The translations under genes were made by a program, and so were the position numbers. DNA of 27,932 nucleotides, from assembly GCA_964370235.1 (NCBI GenBank), contig CAYJIL010000021.1, forward strand, positions 1 to 27,932, in the 5' to 3' direction. Source of the stretch: CAYJIL01 sp964370235. Its GTDB lineage: Bacteria > Bacteroidota > Bacteroidia > Bacteroidales > Rikenellaceae. Under the pieces are notes generated by a model. That model searched no databases, was not told where the DNA came from, and saw only the letters and a program-made list of their open reading frames with translations. Below, piece after piece: positions 14,873 through 23,233 of the stretch (its first letter is position 1; each line of letters starts with the position of its first letter).

Positions 14873-15430
14873 ATGTCAAGAATCGGAAAACTACCTGTAA
14901 ACTTGCCAAAGGGTGTTACTGTTACAGTATCTGCTGACAATACGGTAAGCGTTAAAGGACCTCTTGGAGAGCTATCGCAGAAGGTTGATAGCGATATCGC
15001 TGTTACAATCGAGGGAGATGTACTATCGGTTACACGTCCGACAAACCAGCCACGTCACCGTTCAATGCACGGTCTATACCGTTCACTAATTCAGAACATG
15101 GTGACTGGAGTTTCTACTGGTTACGAAACTAAACAAGAGTTCATCGGTGTTGGTTATAAAGTCGAGGTTAAGGGTCAGATACTAGAGATGAGTCTAGGTT
15201 ACTCGCATGATATTCACTTCATGCTTCCAGACGAGGTTAAAGCTGAGGCTTTCGCTGAGAAGAAGGGTAATCCTATCCTAACTCTAAAATCAATCGATAA
15301 GCAGCTTATCGGTCACGTTGCGGCTAAAGTTCGTTCACTACGTAAGCCAGAGCCATACAAGGGTAAAGGTATTCGTTTTGTGGGTGAAGTTATTCGTCGT
15401 AAGGCTGGTAAGAGTGCAAATGCTAAATAA
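14873..15430 (+). CDS. rplF: 50S ribosomal protein L6
   Basis: A 185-residue protein near the factor-binding site. It has MSRIGKLPVNLPKGVTVTV, the middle LYRSLIQNMVTGVSTGYETKQEFIGVGYKVE and the C-terminal L6 signature PEPYKGKGIRFVGEVIRRKAGKSA. Two similar beta domains are implied by the repeated pattern. Slightly longer than E. coli L6 (177). It starts 54 bases after rpsH. Confidence 0.98.
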   Translation: MSRIGKLPVNLPKGVTVTVSADNTVSVKGPLGELSQKVDSDIAVTIEGDVLSVTRPTNQPRHRSMHGLYRSLIQNMVTGVSTGYETKQEFIGVGYKVEVKGQILEMSLGYSHDIHFMLPDEVKAEAFAEKKGNPILTLKSIDKQLIGHVAAKVRSLRKPEPYKGKGIRFVGEVIRRKAGKSANAK

Positions 15431-15447
15431 CATTAGACTTTAAAATT

Positions 15448-15810
15448 ATGGCACTTACAAAAATAGAAAGAAGAAATCGCATTAAAATGCGTATCCGCAA
15501 GGTTGTTAAGGGCTCTGCTCAAATGCCTCGCATGTCTGTTTACAGAAGTAACAAGCACATCTCTGTTCAGCTAATCGACGATCTAACAGGTATCACACTA
15601 GTTAGTGCATCTTCAGTTGATAAGGAGATCTCTGCAAAGGTTGCAGGTCTTACTAAAGGTGAAGTATCAGTTCTAGTAGGTAAGGTAGCTGCGGAGCGTT
15701 CACTAGCAAAAGGTATTGAGAAAGTTGCGTTTGACCGTAACGGTTACCTATACCACGGAAGAGTAAAACAATTAGCTGATGCTGCCAGAGAAGGTGGCCT
15801 TAAATTCTAA
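15448..15810 (+). CDS. rplR: 50S ribosomal protein L18
   Basis: A 120-residue 5S rRNA-binding protein. It has the basic N-terminus MALTKIERRNRIKMRIRKVVKG, then PRMSVYRSNKHISVQLIDDLTGITLVSASS and the end YLYHGRVKQLADAAREGGLKF, matching L18. It works with L5 and L25 in the central protuberance. It ends 5 bases before rpsE. Confidence 0.97.
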   Translation: MALTKIERRNRIKMRIRKVVKGSAQMPRMSVYRSNKHISVQLIDDLTGITLVSASSVDKEISAKVAGLTKGEVSVLVGKVAAERSLAKGIEKVAFDRNGYLYHGRVKQLADAAREGGLKF

Positions 15811-15815
15811 ACAGG

Positions 15816-16331
15816 ATGTCAACAAACATAAAGAAAGTAAGAACCAGCGAGACAGAGCTAAAAGACAGACTTGTAGCTATTAATCGCGTTACTAAAGTAA
15901 CCAAAGGTGGTCGTACATTTAGTTTCTCTGCTATCGTAGTGGTAGGTAATGAGAACGGTATTGTAGGTTTCGGTCTAGGTAAAGCTAGCGAGGTAACATC
16001 TGCAATTGCTAAGGGTGTAGAGGATGCAAAGAAAAACCTTATCAAGGTTCCTATTCTTGCAGGTACTATTCCTCACGAGCAGGAGAGTCGCTTTAGCGGT
16101 TCACAAGTACTAATTAAGCCAGCTGCAAAGGGTACTGGAGTTATCGCAGGTGGTGCGATGCGTGCAGTACTTGAGAGTGTTGGTGTAAAGAATGTACTAG
16201 CAAAAAGTAAGGGTTCTTCAAACCCACACAACCTTGTAAAAGCAACCGTATTGGCACTAAGCGAGCTTCGTGACGCTTACAGCATAGCTGAAGCACGTGG
16301 TATCTCTCTTGGTCAAGTCTTTAACGGTTAA
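15816..16331 (+). CDS. rpsE: 30S ribosomal protein S5
   Basis: A 171-residue protein important for decoding accuracy. The dsRNA-binding domain carries RVTKVTKGGRTFSFSAIVVVGNENGIVGFGLGKASEV, including the loop altered in spectinomycin resistance in other bacteria, with no obvious deletion here. The C-terminal domain has GTGVIAGGAMRAVLESVGVKNVLAKSKGSSNPHNLVKAT. Length is typical. Confidence 0.98.
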   Translation: MSTNIKKVRTSETELKDRLVAINRVTKVTKGGRTFSFSAIVVVGNENGIVGFGLGKASEVTSAIAKGVEDAKKNLIKVPILAGTIPHEQESRFSGSQVLIKPAAKGTGVIAGGAMRAVLESVGVKNVLAKSKGSSNPHNLVKATVLALSELRDAYSIAEARGISLGQVFNG

Positions 16332-16345
16332 TACCTTTGATGATA

Positions 16346-16528
16346 ATGGAAAAGATAAAAATTAAGCAAATCAAAAGTAGAATAGGTGCAACTAAGTTAC
16401 AGAAAGATAATCTTGACTCTCTAGGTCTTACTAAGACTAACAAGACTGTTGAGAAGTATGCTACTCCTATCATCATGGGTATGGTAGAGAAGGTTAAGCA
16501 TCTTATCACTGTAGAGGAGGTTAAGTAA
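16346..16528 (+). CDS. rpmD: 50S ribosomal protein L30
   Basis: A 60-residue protein starting MEKIKIKQIKSRIGATKLQKDNLDSLGLTK, the L30 pattern with a central basic segment, followed by VEKYATPIIMGMVEKVKHLI. I chose ATG 16346 because the product then aligns with usual L30 starts; ATG 16340 and TTG 16337 lie in the same frame and would add two or three residues. It sits between rpsE and rplO as in most bacteria. Confidence 0.94.
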   Translation: MEKIKIKQIKSRIGATKLQKDNLDSLGLTKTNKTVEKYATPIIMGMVEKVKHLITVEEVK

Positions 16529-16583
16529 TCCCCTCATAGTTATAACCAAATTTTTTAAGTAATCACTTTTTACCGTAAAAATA

Positions 16584-17030
16584 ATGAATTTAAGTAATCT
16601 AACACCAGCCAAAGGTTCTAACAAATCGGAGAAGAGGATTGGTAGAGGTCAGGGTTCAGGTCGTGGCGGCACATCAACTCGTGGTCATAAAGGAGCACAG
16701 TCACGCTCGGGTTATTCTCGTAAGAGAGGTTTCGAGGGTGGTCAGATGCCATTGCAGCGTCGTCTTCCTAAGTATGGTTTTAATAACATCAATCGCGTAG
16801 AGTACAAGGCGATCAACATAGCTTCAATCGAGCTTATCGCTCAAAAGAGTGAGATCACTGAGTTTACTCCAGAGATCTTTGTTGCAGCAGGTCTTGCATC
16901 TAAGAATGATAGAATTAAAATTTTGGGTAACGGAACTCTAACTCTTAAGCTAACTGTATCTGCTCATGGTTTCTCTGCTAGCGCAATTGAGGCTATCGAA
17001 AAAGTAGGCGGTTCAGCTGTAAAACTATAA
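16584..17030 (+). CDS. rplO: 50S ribosomal protein L15
   Basis: A 148-residue assembly protein. It starts MNLSNLTPAKGSNKSEKRIGRGQGSGRGGTSTRGHKGAQSRSG, the Gly/Arg-rich L15 tail, then FEGGQMPLQRRLPKYGFNN, and the C-terminal domain KILGNGTLTLKLTVSAHGFSASAIEAIEKVGGSAV. Four bases separate it from secY, so the two are tightly linked, as in most bacterial spc operons. Confidence 0.98.
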   Translation: MNLSNLTPAKGSNKSEKRIGRGQGSGRGGTSTRGHKGAQSRSGYSRKRGFEGGQMPLQRRLPKYGFNNINRVEYKAINIASIELIAQKSEITEFTPEIFVAAGLASKNDRIKILGNGTLTLKLTVSAHGFSASAIEAIEKVGGSAVKL

Positions 17031-17034
17031 ACTG

Positions 17035-18357
17035 ATGAAAAAGCTAATCGAAACTATAAAGAATATTTTTAAGATAGAAGAACTTCGCAAGAGGATTCTC
17101 TATACTTTGAGTCTTGTTCTTATTTATCGATTGGGCAGCTTTGTAACTATCCCGGGTATTAATCCTGAGGCTCTAGTCAACCTGTCTAATCAGGTTGAAG
17201 GTAATGGTCTATTGGGTCTTCTGAACATGTTTTCGGGAGGTGCCTTTAGTAATGCTTCAGTATTTGCACTAGGTATTATGCCTTACATCTCTGCCTCTAT
17301 CGTAATTCAACTTCTTGGAATTATGGTTCCATATTTCCAGAGGTTACAACGAGAGGGAGAGAGCGGCAGACGTAAACTTAATCAGTGGACTAGGTATCTA
17401 ACAATCATCGTTCTTTTGATTCAAGGTCCTGGTTATCTAGCAAACCTACATGCACAGCTTCCAGAGGCTGCATTTGTAATGGGTCCATCGAGTGTCCTAT
17501 TTACAGTTACAGCGCTTTTGGTTCTTATTGCAGGTACTATGTTTGTGATGTGGTTAGGTGAGCGTATCACGGATAGAGGTATTGGTAACGGTGTGTCACT
17601 AATCATTATGGTTGGTATCATCGCACGTCTTCCTCACTCTTTGTTTGCCGAAATTAATACCCGTTTCTCAGAGGCTACTGGTGGTGCTATTATGTTGCTA
17701 GTTGAGCTTATCCTACTATTCCTAGTAGTAGTTGCTACAATCGCTCTTGTACAAGCTGTAAGGAGAATTCCGGTACAGTATGCTAAGCGTGTTGCAGGCA
17801 GCAAGCAACTAGGTGGGGTACGTCAATACATTCCTCTAAAAATTAATGCGGCAGGTGTAATGCCAATCATCTTTGCTCAGGCACTGATGTTCGTACCGCT
17901 TTTCTTTGAAAGGTTTGAAGCAACAAGTGGTTTTGCTGCAGCTTTTGCAGACTACACAGGTTTCTGGTATAACTTTGTTTTTGCACTTCTAGTAGTTGCG
18001 TTTACCTACTTCTACACAGCGATCACAGTTAATCCGAACATGATGGCTGAGGACATGAAGCGTAACGGAGGTTTTATTCCTGGTATCAAGCCTGGAAAAC
18101 CAACTTCTGAGTATCTTGACACAGTGATGTCGAGAATCACACTTCCTGGTTCTATATCGCTAGCAATAGTGGCAATTTTGCCAGCCTTTGCGATGAAGTT
18201 AGGAATTAATAGTCAGTTTGCACAGTTCTTCGGAGGTACTTCGCTGCTTATCCTTGTGGGTGTAGTGCTTGATACACTTCAGCAGATTGAAAGTTACCTA
18301 CTACTTCGTCACTATGACGGTCTGATGTCAAGCGGTCGTATTAAAGGTCGCAACTAG
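17035..18357 (+). CDS. secY: Protein translocase channel subunit SecY
   Basis: A 440-residue integral membrane protein forming the Sec channel with SecE (not encoded in this window) and SecG. Ten hydrophobic segments can be picked out, starting with RILYTLSLVLIYRLGSFVTIPGI. The plug and first-domain region LLGLLNMFSGGAFSNASVFALGIMPYISASIVIQLL is conserved. The cytosolic loop with YAKRVAGSKQLGGVRQYIPLKINAAGVMPIIFA is the ribosome/SecA contact. It follows rplO by 4 bases and is 62 bases before map; no adk lies between them. Confidence 0.98.
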   Translation: MKKLIETIKNIFKIEELRKRILYTLSLVLIYRLGSFVTIPGINPEALVNLSNQVEGNGLLGLLNMFSGGAFSNASVFALGIMPYISASIVIQLLGIMVPYFQRLQREGESGRRKLNQWTRYLTIIVLLIQGPGYLANLHAQLPEAAFVMGPSSVLFTVTALLVLIAGTMFVMWLGERITDRGIGNGVSLIIMVGIIARLPHSLFAEINTRFSEATGGAIMLLVELILLFLVVVATIALVQAVRRIPVQYAKRVAGSKQLGGVRQYIPLKINAAGVMPIIFAQALMFVPLFFERFEATSGFAAAFADYTGFWYNFVFALLVVAFTYFYTAITVNPNMMAEDMKRNGGFIPGIKPGKPTSEYLDTVMSRITLPGSISLAIVAILPAFAMKLGINSQFAQFFGGTSLLILVGVVLDTLQQIESYLLLRHYDGLMSSGRIKGRN

Positions 18358-18419
18358 TTTGCAAATTCTCTTATGAGAGAGAGTTGTCTAAAATTAAGAG
18401 AACAACAATCTAACATATA

Positions 18420-19181
18420 ATGATAGATTTAAAAAGTAAAGAAGAGATAGAGCTGCTTCGTGAAAATAATTTGCTCGTATCGCAAACGCTAGCCGTAGTC
18501 GGCCAGCATATCAAAGCAGGTGTTACGACACTTGAACTTGATAAGATTGCGGAGGACTTTATTAGAAGTAATGGAGCGGTGCCATCCTTCTTAGGTTATG
18601 GAGGTTTCCCAAATACATTGTGTATTTCGGTAAACGAACAGGTAGTGCACGGTATACCCTCAAACTACGTTTTGAAGGATGGGGATATTGTTTCGGTAGA
18701 CTGTGGCACGTTTATGAAGGGTTTTTGTGGTGACTCCGCATATACTTTTGCGGTTGGTGAAATTGCCCCCGAGACAGCAAGACTGCTCGAGGTAACCAAA
18801 GAGGCTCTTTTTAAAGGTGTGGAGCAGGCTGTTATTGGAAATAGAGTAGGCGATATATCTTTCGCCGTACAACAGCATGCCGAGACGAATGGATTCTCTG
18901 TTGTAAGAGAGCTTGTCGGTCATGGTATCGGCAAGAAAATGCATGAGAAGCCCGAGATTCCAAATTATGGGTCACGTGGTAGAGGTCCGTTACTGAAAAA
19001 AGGGATGGTGATCTGTATTGAGCCAATGATCAATATGGGATCTAAAAGTATCGTATTTGAACAAGATGGCTGGACAGTGCGAACTAAAGATCGAAAACCA
19101 TCAGCACACTTTGAATTCGCAGTGGCTGTTACCGACAATGGTCCCGACATACTTTCTACTTTTAAGTTTATCGAACACTAA
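18420..19181 (+). CDS. map: Type I methionine aminopeptidase
   Basis: A 253-residue cytosolic enzyme that removes the initiator Met from nascent proteins. All five metal ligands can be placed: Asp94 (VDCG), Asp105 (GDSA), His168 (GHGIG), Glu201 (CIEPM) and Glu232 (HFEFAV). The substrate-contacting His77 in VHGIP is also present. There is no N-terminal extension. It follows secY and precedes infA, a common order. Codon use is less biased than in the ribosomal genes around it. Confidence 0.98.
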   Translation: MIDLKSKEEIELLRENNLLVSQTLAVVGQHIKAGVTTLELDKIAEDFIRSNGAVPSFLGYGGFPNTLCISVNEQVVHGIPSNYVLKDGDIVSVDCGTFMKGFCGDSAYTFAVGEIAPETARLLEVTKEALFKGVEQAVIGNRVGDISFAVQQHAETNGFSVVRELVGHGIGKKMHEKPEIPNYGSRGRGPLLKKGMVICIEPMINMGSKSIVFEQDGWTVRTKDRKPSAHFEFAVAVTDNGPDILSTFKFIEH

Positions 19182-19193
19182 ACTAAAAAATCA

Positions 19194-19412
19194 ATGGCTA
19201 AGCAAGCGGCAATTGAAAAAGACGGCACAATTATCGAGGCACTCTCAAACGCAATGTTTAGAGTCGAGCTAGATAATGGCCACATTATCACGGCACACAT
19301 ATCTGGTAAGATGCGTATGCACTACATTAAAATCCTTCCTGGAGATAAGGTTAAAGTGGAGATGTCTCCCTATGATCTAACAAAGGGACGTATATCGTTT
19401 AGATATAAGTAG
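19194..19412 (+). CDS. infA: Translation initiation factor IF-1
   Basis: A 72-residue OB-fold factor that occupies the 30S A site during initiation. Recognised by MAKQAAIEKDGTIIEALSNAMFRVELDNGHIITAHISGKMRMHYIKILPGDKVKVEMSPYDLTKGRISFRYK, a full-length match to the family including the GKMRMHYI and LTKGRI blocks. It is 12 bases after map. rpmJ follows after 56 bases. Confidence 0.98.
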   Translation: MAKQAAIEKDGTIIEALSNAMFRVELDNGHIITAHISGKMRMHYIKILPGDKVKVEMSPYDLTKGRISFRYK

Positions 19413-19468
19413 TTTTTTTTGTGGCGGTTTGTTTCCGTGGGACAATTAATTTTTTAAAAGTTTGAAAA

Positions 19469-19585
19469 ATGAAAGTAAAAGCATCTATCAAAAAGCGAAG
19501 CGAGGATTGCAAGATAGTAAGACGTAAGGGTCGTCTTTATATCATTTGCAAAAAGAATCCTAAGTTTAAAATGCGCCAAGGTTAA
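19469..19585 (+). CDS. rpmJ: 50S ribosomal protein L36
   Basis: A 38-residue protein, MKVKASIKKRSEDC at the start and KNPKFKMRQG at the end, clearly L36. The usual zinc site is Cys11, Cys14, Cys27 and His near 33. Here only Cys14 and Cys27 remain; position 11 is Ser and the His position is Phe, so full zinc binding is unlikely. It lies between infA and rpsM, the standard place. The ATG is preceded by GAAAA. Confidence 0.96.
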   Translation: MKVKASIKKRSEDCKIVRRKGRLYIICKKNPKFKMRQG

Positions 19586-19620
19586 TGTTTTTTTTAATCT
19601 CTAACAAAAAGTAAGAATTT

Positions 19621-20004
19621 ATGGCACGTATAGTCGGTGTTGATTTACCAAAAAACAAAAGAGGCATAATTGGCCTTACATATATCTACGGTATAGGTAG
19701 AAGCACGGCGCAGGAGATCCTAGCGAAGGCGTCAGTGGATGAGAATATTAAAGTTAAGGATTGGAATGACGATCAGATCACTTCGATTCGTAACATCATT
19801 ACAGGAGAAGGTGGTTACAAAGTAGAAGGTGAACTTCGCTCTGCAATCTCTCTTAACATCAAGCGTCTGATGGACATCGGTTGTTACCGTGGTATCCGTC
19901 ACCGTATTGGTCTTCCACTTCGTGGTCAGAGCACTAAAAACAATGCTCGTACTCGTAAGGGAAGAAAGAAAACTGTAGCTAACAAGAAAAAGGCAACTAA
20001 GTAA
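19621..20004 (+). CDS. rpsM: 30S ribosomal protein S13
   Basis: A 127-residue head protein bridging to the 50S subunit and P-site tRNA. It begins MARIVGVDLPKNKRGIIGLTYIYGIGRSTAQEIL with the helix-hairpin-helix, and continues RLMDIGCYRGIRHRIGLPLRGQSTKNNARTRKGRKKTV, the S13 signature and basic tail. Length is typical. It is separated from rpmJ by 35 bases and from rpsK by 12. Confidence 0.98.
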   Translation: MARIVGVDLPKNKRGIIGLTYIYGIGRSTAQEILAKASVDENIKVKDWNDDQITSIRNIITGEGGYKVEGELRSAISLNIKRLMDIGCYRGIRHRIGLPLRGQSTKNNARTRKGRKKTVANKKKATK

Positions 20005-20016
20005 TTTTAATCGATT

Positions 20017-20406
20017 ATGGCAAAGAAAACTGCATCAGTTAAGAAGAGAGTTGTTAAAGTTGAGCCTGTTGGTCAGGCACACGTTCACTCTACCTTTAAC
20101 AATGTTATCATAACGCTTGCAAACCAGCAAGGTCAAGTTATTAGCTGGAGCTCAGCGGGTAAGATGGGTTTCCGTGGTTCTAAAAAGAACACACCTTACG
20201 CAGCTCAAACAGCTGCACTAGATTGTGCAAAAGTTGCATACGATCTAGGACTTCGTAAGGTAAAAGTATATGTAAAAGGTCCTGGTTCAGGACGCGAATC
20301 TGCTATTCGTACTATCCATGGTGCTGGTATCGAGGTTACTGAGATTATCGATGTAACTCCACTTCCACACAACGGATGTCGTCCACCTGCAAGAAGAAGA
20401 ATCTAA
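20017..20406 (+). CDS. rpsK: 30S ribosomal protein S11
   Basis: A 129-residue platform protein near the mRNA exit. Recognised by AHVHSTFNNVIITLANQQGQVISWSSAGKMGFRGSKKNTPYAAQ and the end VKGPGSGRESAIRTIHGAGIEVTEIIDVTPLPHNGCRPPARRRI. The family's conserved C-terminus is intact. It is followed by a 57-base spacer before rpsD. Confidence 0.98.
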   Translation: MAKKTASVKKRVVKVEPVGQAHVHSTFNNVIITLANQQGQVISWSSAGKMGFRGSKKNTPYAAQTAALDCAKVAYDLGLRKVKVYVKGPGSGRESAIRTIHGAGIEVTEIIDVTPLPHNGCRPPARRRI

Positions 20407-20463
20407 TTCTTGTTCAGAGTATTTTATTTTTATATAACAGCAGATTAATTAAAAGAAGAAGAA

Positions 20464-21069
20464 ATGGCTAGATATATTGGACCAAAAACAAAAATCGCCA
20501 GAAAGTTTGGCGAACCAATCTTCGGAGTAGATAAAGCATACGAGAAGAAGAACTATCCTCCAGGGCAGCACGGTCTTGCTAAGAAGCGTAAGAAAGTTTC
20601 TGAGTACGGCATTCAGCTAAAGGAGAAGCAGAAAGCTAAGGCTATCTATGGTGTTCTTGAGAAGCAGTTCCGCAGAGCCTTTGACGAGGCGCACCGTGCT
20701 CACGGTATTACTGGTGAGAACCTGCTTAAGAACCTAGAGTGTCGTCTTGACAACGTGGTTTACCGTCTTGGTATTGCACCTACTCGTGCAGCTGCTCGTC
20801 AGCTAGTATCACACTGTCACATCACTGTTGGCGGTAATGTAGTAAATGTTCCATCTTACTCTGTAAAGGCTGGTGAAGTTATCGGCGTTAGAGAGAAGAG
20901 CAAATCGCTAGAGGTTGTTGTTAACGCTCTAAGCGGAAGATCAAATCGCTATTCATGGCTTGATTGGGACTCATCTTCTATGACAGGTACTTTCCTTAAC
21001 AGACCTGAGAGAGAGGATATCCCAGAGAACATCAATGAGCAATTAATCGTCGAATTATACTCTAAGTAG
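20464..21069 (+). CDS. rpsD: 30S ribosomal protein S4, zinc-free form
   Basis: A 201-residue assembly initiator of the 30S body; in E. coli S4 also represses the alpha operon. It starts MARYIGPKTKIARKFGEPIFG and has no Cys in the first 90 residues, so it is the C-minus form. The S4 domain follows with LECRLDNVVYRLGIAPTRAAARQLVSHCHITVGGNVVNVPSY. Length is normal. It precedes rpoA by 24 bases. Confidence 0.98.
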   Translation: MARYIGPKTKIARKFGEPIFGVDKAYEKKNYPPGQHGLAKKRKKVSEYGIQLKEKQKAKAIYGVLEKQFRRAFDEAHRAHGITGENLLKNLECRLDNVVYRLGIAPTRAAARQLVSHCHITVGGNVVNVPSYSVKAGEVIGVREKSKSLEVVVNALSGRSNRYSWLDWDSSSMTGTFLNRPEREDIPENINEQLIVELYSK

Positions 21070-21093
21070 TAACATTAAATCTACTTAACTACT

Positions 21094-22086
21094 ATGGCAA
21101 TATTAGCTTTTCAAAAACCTGATAAGGTTATCATGCTAGAATCTACTGACTCTTTTGGACGATTTGAATTTCGTCCACTAGAGCCAGGTTATGCAGTTAC
21201 TGTTGGTAACGCTCTTCGCAGAGTACTTCTTTCTGCGCTTGAGGGCTTTGCTATAACTACTGTAAGGATTCCTGGTGTGGAACATGAGTTCGACTCAATT
21301 CCTGGTGTAATGGAAGAGATGATCGATATCATTTTTAACCTGAAACAAGTACGTTTTGCTAGTCTATCTGAAGAGATAGATAGCGAGAAGGTCACAATTA
21401 ATGTGGCAGGTCTTACGGAGTTGACAGCTGGATACCTTTCTAACTTCATGAGTTCATTCAAAGTTCTTAACCCAGATCTAGTTATCTGTCGCCTTCAGAG
21501 TGAGGTGAAATTCCAGATGGAGATCACAATCGGTAAAGGACGTGGATATGTACCAGCGGAGGAGAATATGCCAGCAGACGCTCAGCTTGGCTTGTTGCCT
21601 ATCGATTCTATTCACACTCCAATCAAGAATGTTAAGTACTGGAGAGATGACTACCGTGTTGAGCAGAAGACAAACTTCGACCGTCTTAACATAGAGATTA
21701 CTACGGATGGTTCTATCCACCCAAAGGACGCTCTAAAGGAGGCAGCCCAGATTCTAACACATCACCTTATGCTGTTCTCGGACAAAAAGATTACTCTTGA
21801 TGTTGAGGAGAAAGCAGTGACTGAGGAGTTTGATGAGGATGTATTGCACATGCGTCAGCTACTAAAAACAAAGCTAACAGAGCAGGATCTTTCTGTACGT
21901 GCGCTTAATTGTTTGAAGGCTGCTGAGGTTGAGACAGTGGGTGAGCTTGTACGCTTCCAGAGAAATGACCTATTGAAGTTCCGTAACTTTGGTAAGAAGT
22001 CGCTATCTGAGCTAGACGAGCTACTTGAGAGTCTTAATCTTCACTTCGGTATGGACGTATCAAAGTATAGACTCGATAAAGATTAA
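21094..22086 (+). CDS. rpoA: RNA polymerase alpha subunit
   Basis: A 330-residue subunit that dimerises to seed RNA polymerase assembly. The N-terminal domain holds FGRFEFRPLEPGYAVTVGNALRRVLLSALEG, then GKGRGYVPAEENM. A short linker leads to the C-terminal domain from about residue 250, with LLKTKLTEQDLSVRALNCLKAAEVETVGELVRFQRNDLLKFRNFGKKSLSELDELLESLNLHFG, which carries the helix-hairpin-helix that contacts promoter DNA and activators. Length equals the usual 329-330. Confidence 0.98.
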   Translation: MAILAFQKPDKVIMLESTDSFGRFEFRPLEPGYAVTVGNALRRVLLSALEGFAITTVRIPGVEHEFDSIPGVMEEMIDIIFNLKQVRFASLSEEIDSEKVTINVAGLTELTAGYLSNFMSSFKVLNPDLVICRLQSEVKFQMEITIGKGRGYVPAEENMPADAQLGLLPIDSIHTPIKNVKYWRDDYRVEQKTNFDRLNIEITTDGSIHPKDALKEAAQILTHHLMLFSDKKITLDVEEKAVTEEFDEDVLHMRQLLKTKLTEQDLSVRALNCLKAAEVETVGELVRFQRNDLLKFRNFGKKSLSELDELLESLNLHFGMDVSKYRLDKD

Positions 22087-22091
22087 TTACG

Positions 22092-22118
22092 CCTATGCCT
22101 CTGTGAAGGAGGACTAGG
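22092..22118 (+). promoter_or_regulatory. Small hairpin in the rpoA-rplQ spacer
   Basis: CCTA (22092-22095) pairs with TAGG (22115-22118) and CCTC (22098-22101) with GAGG (22109-22112), with a 2x2 internal loop and 7-base loop. No T-tract follows, so it is not a terminator. It may be a processing or regulatory element, or chance. Confidence 0.25.
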
Positions 22119-22150
22119 GTATACGTTAAAAATCAAATGTACCTAACAAA

Positions 22151-22648
22151 ATGAGACATAATAAAAAATTTAATCACCTAGGAAGAACTAGCTCGCACCG
22201 TAAAGCAATGCTTGCGAACATGGCTTCTTCTCTGATAATGCACAAGCGCATCAACACTACTGTTGCTAAGGCTAAAGCTCTTCAGATGTATGTTGAGCCA
22301 CTTATCACTAAGAGCAAGGAGGATACTACACACTCTCGTCGTATCGTTTTCTCTTACATTAAGGATAAATATGCTGTAACTGAGCTTTTCCGCACAGTTG
22401 CTCCAAAGATCGCAGATCGTCCAGGTGGATATACTCGTATCCTAAAGACTGGTTTCCGTCAAGGTGACGCTGCTGATACTTGTTTTATCGAGCTTGTTGA
22501 CTTCAACGAGACTTACGTTGCTACTGCTAAGGCAGAAGCTAAGACTAAGACTCGTCGTAGCCGTGCTAAGAAAGAGGCTGCTCAGCCAGCTCCAATCGTT
22601 GCTCCTGGTATCCAGGGCGAGGCACCACAGGTTCCTGCTAACGAGTAA
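22151..22648 (+). CDS. rplQ: 50S ribosomal protein L17
   Basis: A 165-residue tunnel-exit protein. It starts MRHNKKFNHLGRTSSHRKAMLANMASSLIMHKRINTTVAKAKALQ and contains YTRILKTGFRQGDAADTCFIELV, both diagnostic. After about residue 125 it has an extra low-complexity tail, rich in Ala, Lys, Pro and Gln and ending in PQVPANE, which E. coli L17 (127 residues) lacks. It is the last gene of the long unit, with a terminator 20 bases downstream. Confidence 0.97.
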   Translation: MRHNKKFNHLGRTSSHRKAMLANMASSLIMHKRINTTVAKAKALQMYVEPLITKSKEDTTHSRRIVFSYIKDKYAVTELFRTVAPKIADRPGGYTRILKTGFRQGDAADTCFIELVDFNETYVATAKAEAKTKTRRSRAKKEAAQPAPIVAPGIQGEAPQVPANE

Positions 22649-22667
22649 TCTTTAGCTTATATACAAT

Positions 22668-22697
22668 AAAAGGAGAGTCCATTGGGCTCTCCTTTTT
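22668..22697 (+). terminator. Intrinsic terminator after rplQ
   Basis: AAAAGGAGAG (22668-22677) and TCC pair with GGG and CTCTCCTTTT (22684-22696), with a 3-base loop and a run of five T. It ends the S10-spc-alpha transcript. Confidence 0.88.
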
Positions 22698-23195
22698 GTT
22701 GTTTTATGGTGTAGTAGTTTCTCTAAACATTGTATTAGGTATAAATTTACATTGAGTATATATGCATCTTGGTTACATTCTCTATGTAAAGTACCTTGAT
22801 ACCTCGTATGTGTGTTAAGGTTTCTTTAGTGCATTTAATTTCATGTTTGCTGAAACATAAATTGCATTCCCGCAAAACTTGTAAGCTCCTTTTTATACTC
22901 TCTATTTTGAATTTAATGTGTTGCCCACTTAAAGTATATCGAGTACCAAGCCATATGGCTTTTTTATTGTACAGCAAAAAACTAAATATTGTATAGTCTA
23001 CAATGTTATCGTTAATGTGAAATTGGTTTATTTGTGTAATATAGTCTTAATTTTAACTCCAATATAATAATTAAAAGTTTATTTAAGTTATATATAATGG
23101 AATAGTTCTGTTCCTATTTATTAGTTAAATATAGGCTTAAACTCTTATAATTAAGCCTATTTGTCGGCAAATTCACCGAAATACAAAAATTGTGT
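22698..23195. other. AT-rich intergenic stretch
   Basis: About 500 bases with no gene I can support. Open frames on both strands here begin only at TTG or late ATG codons and show no familiar motifs. It holds a small hairpin AAGCC-ATAT-GGCTT followed by T (22948-22965) and the 10-bp inverted repeat at 23131-23160. It may be spacer or the remains of a decayed gene. Confidence 0.5.
23131..23160. repeat. 10-bp perfect inverted repeat upstream of the exported-protein promoter
   Basis: ATAGGCTTAA (23131-23140) and TTAAGCCTAT (23151-23160) are perfect complements with a 10-base loop. They lie 36 bases upstream of the -7 box of the next gene. It could be an operator or a weak bidirectional terminator; flanking T-runs are short. 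Confidence 0.55.
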
Positions 23196-23203
23196 TATCT
23201 TTG
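23196..23203 (+). promoter_or_regulatory. Promoter -7 element for the exported protein and FadL pair
   Basis: TATCTTTG matches the -7 consensus, 30 bases before the start codon. The -33 position (ATTC at 23171-23176) does not match TTTG, so the promoter may be weaker or need an activator. Confidence 0.55.
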
Positions 23204-23233
23204 TATATAGTGATAAACGTAAAATGAAATATT

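Noticed and set aside
22747..22996. Two overlapping open frames on opposite strands after rplQ (76 and 66 codons)
   Set aside because: Both open with TTG, have no recognisable motif or promoter, and overlap each other; they are more likely chance frames in spacer DNA.
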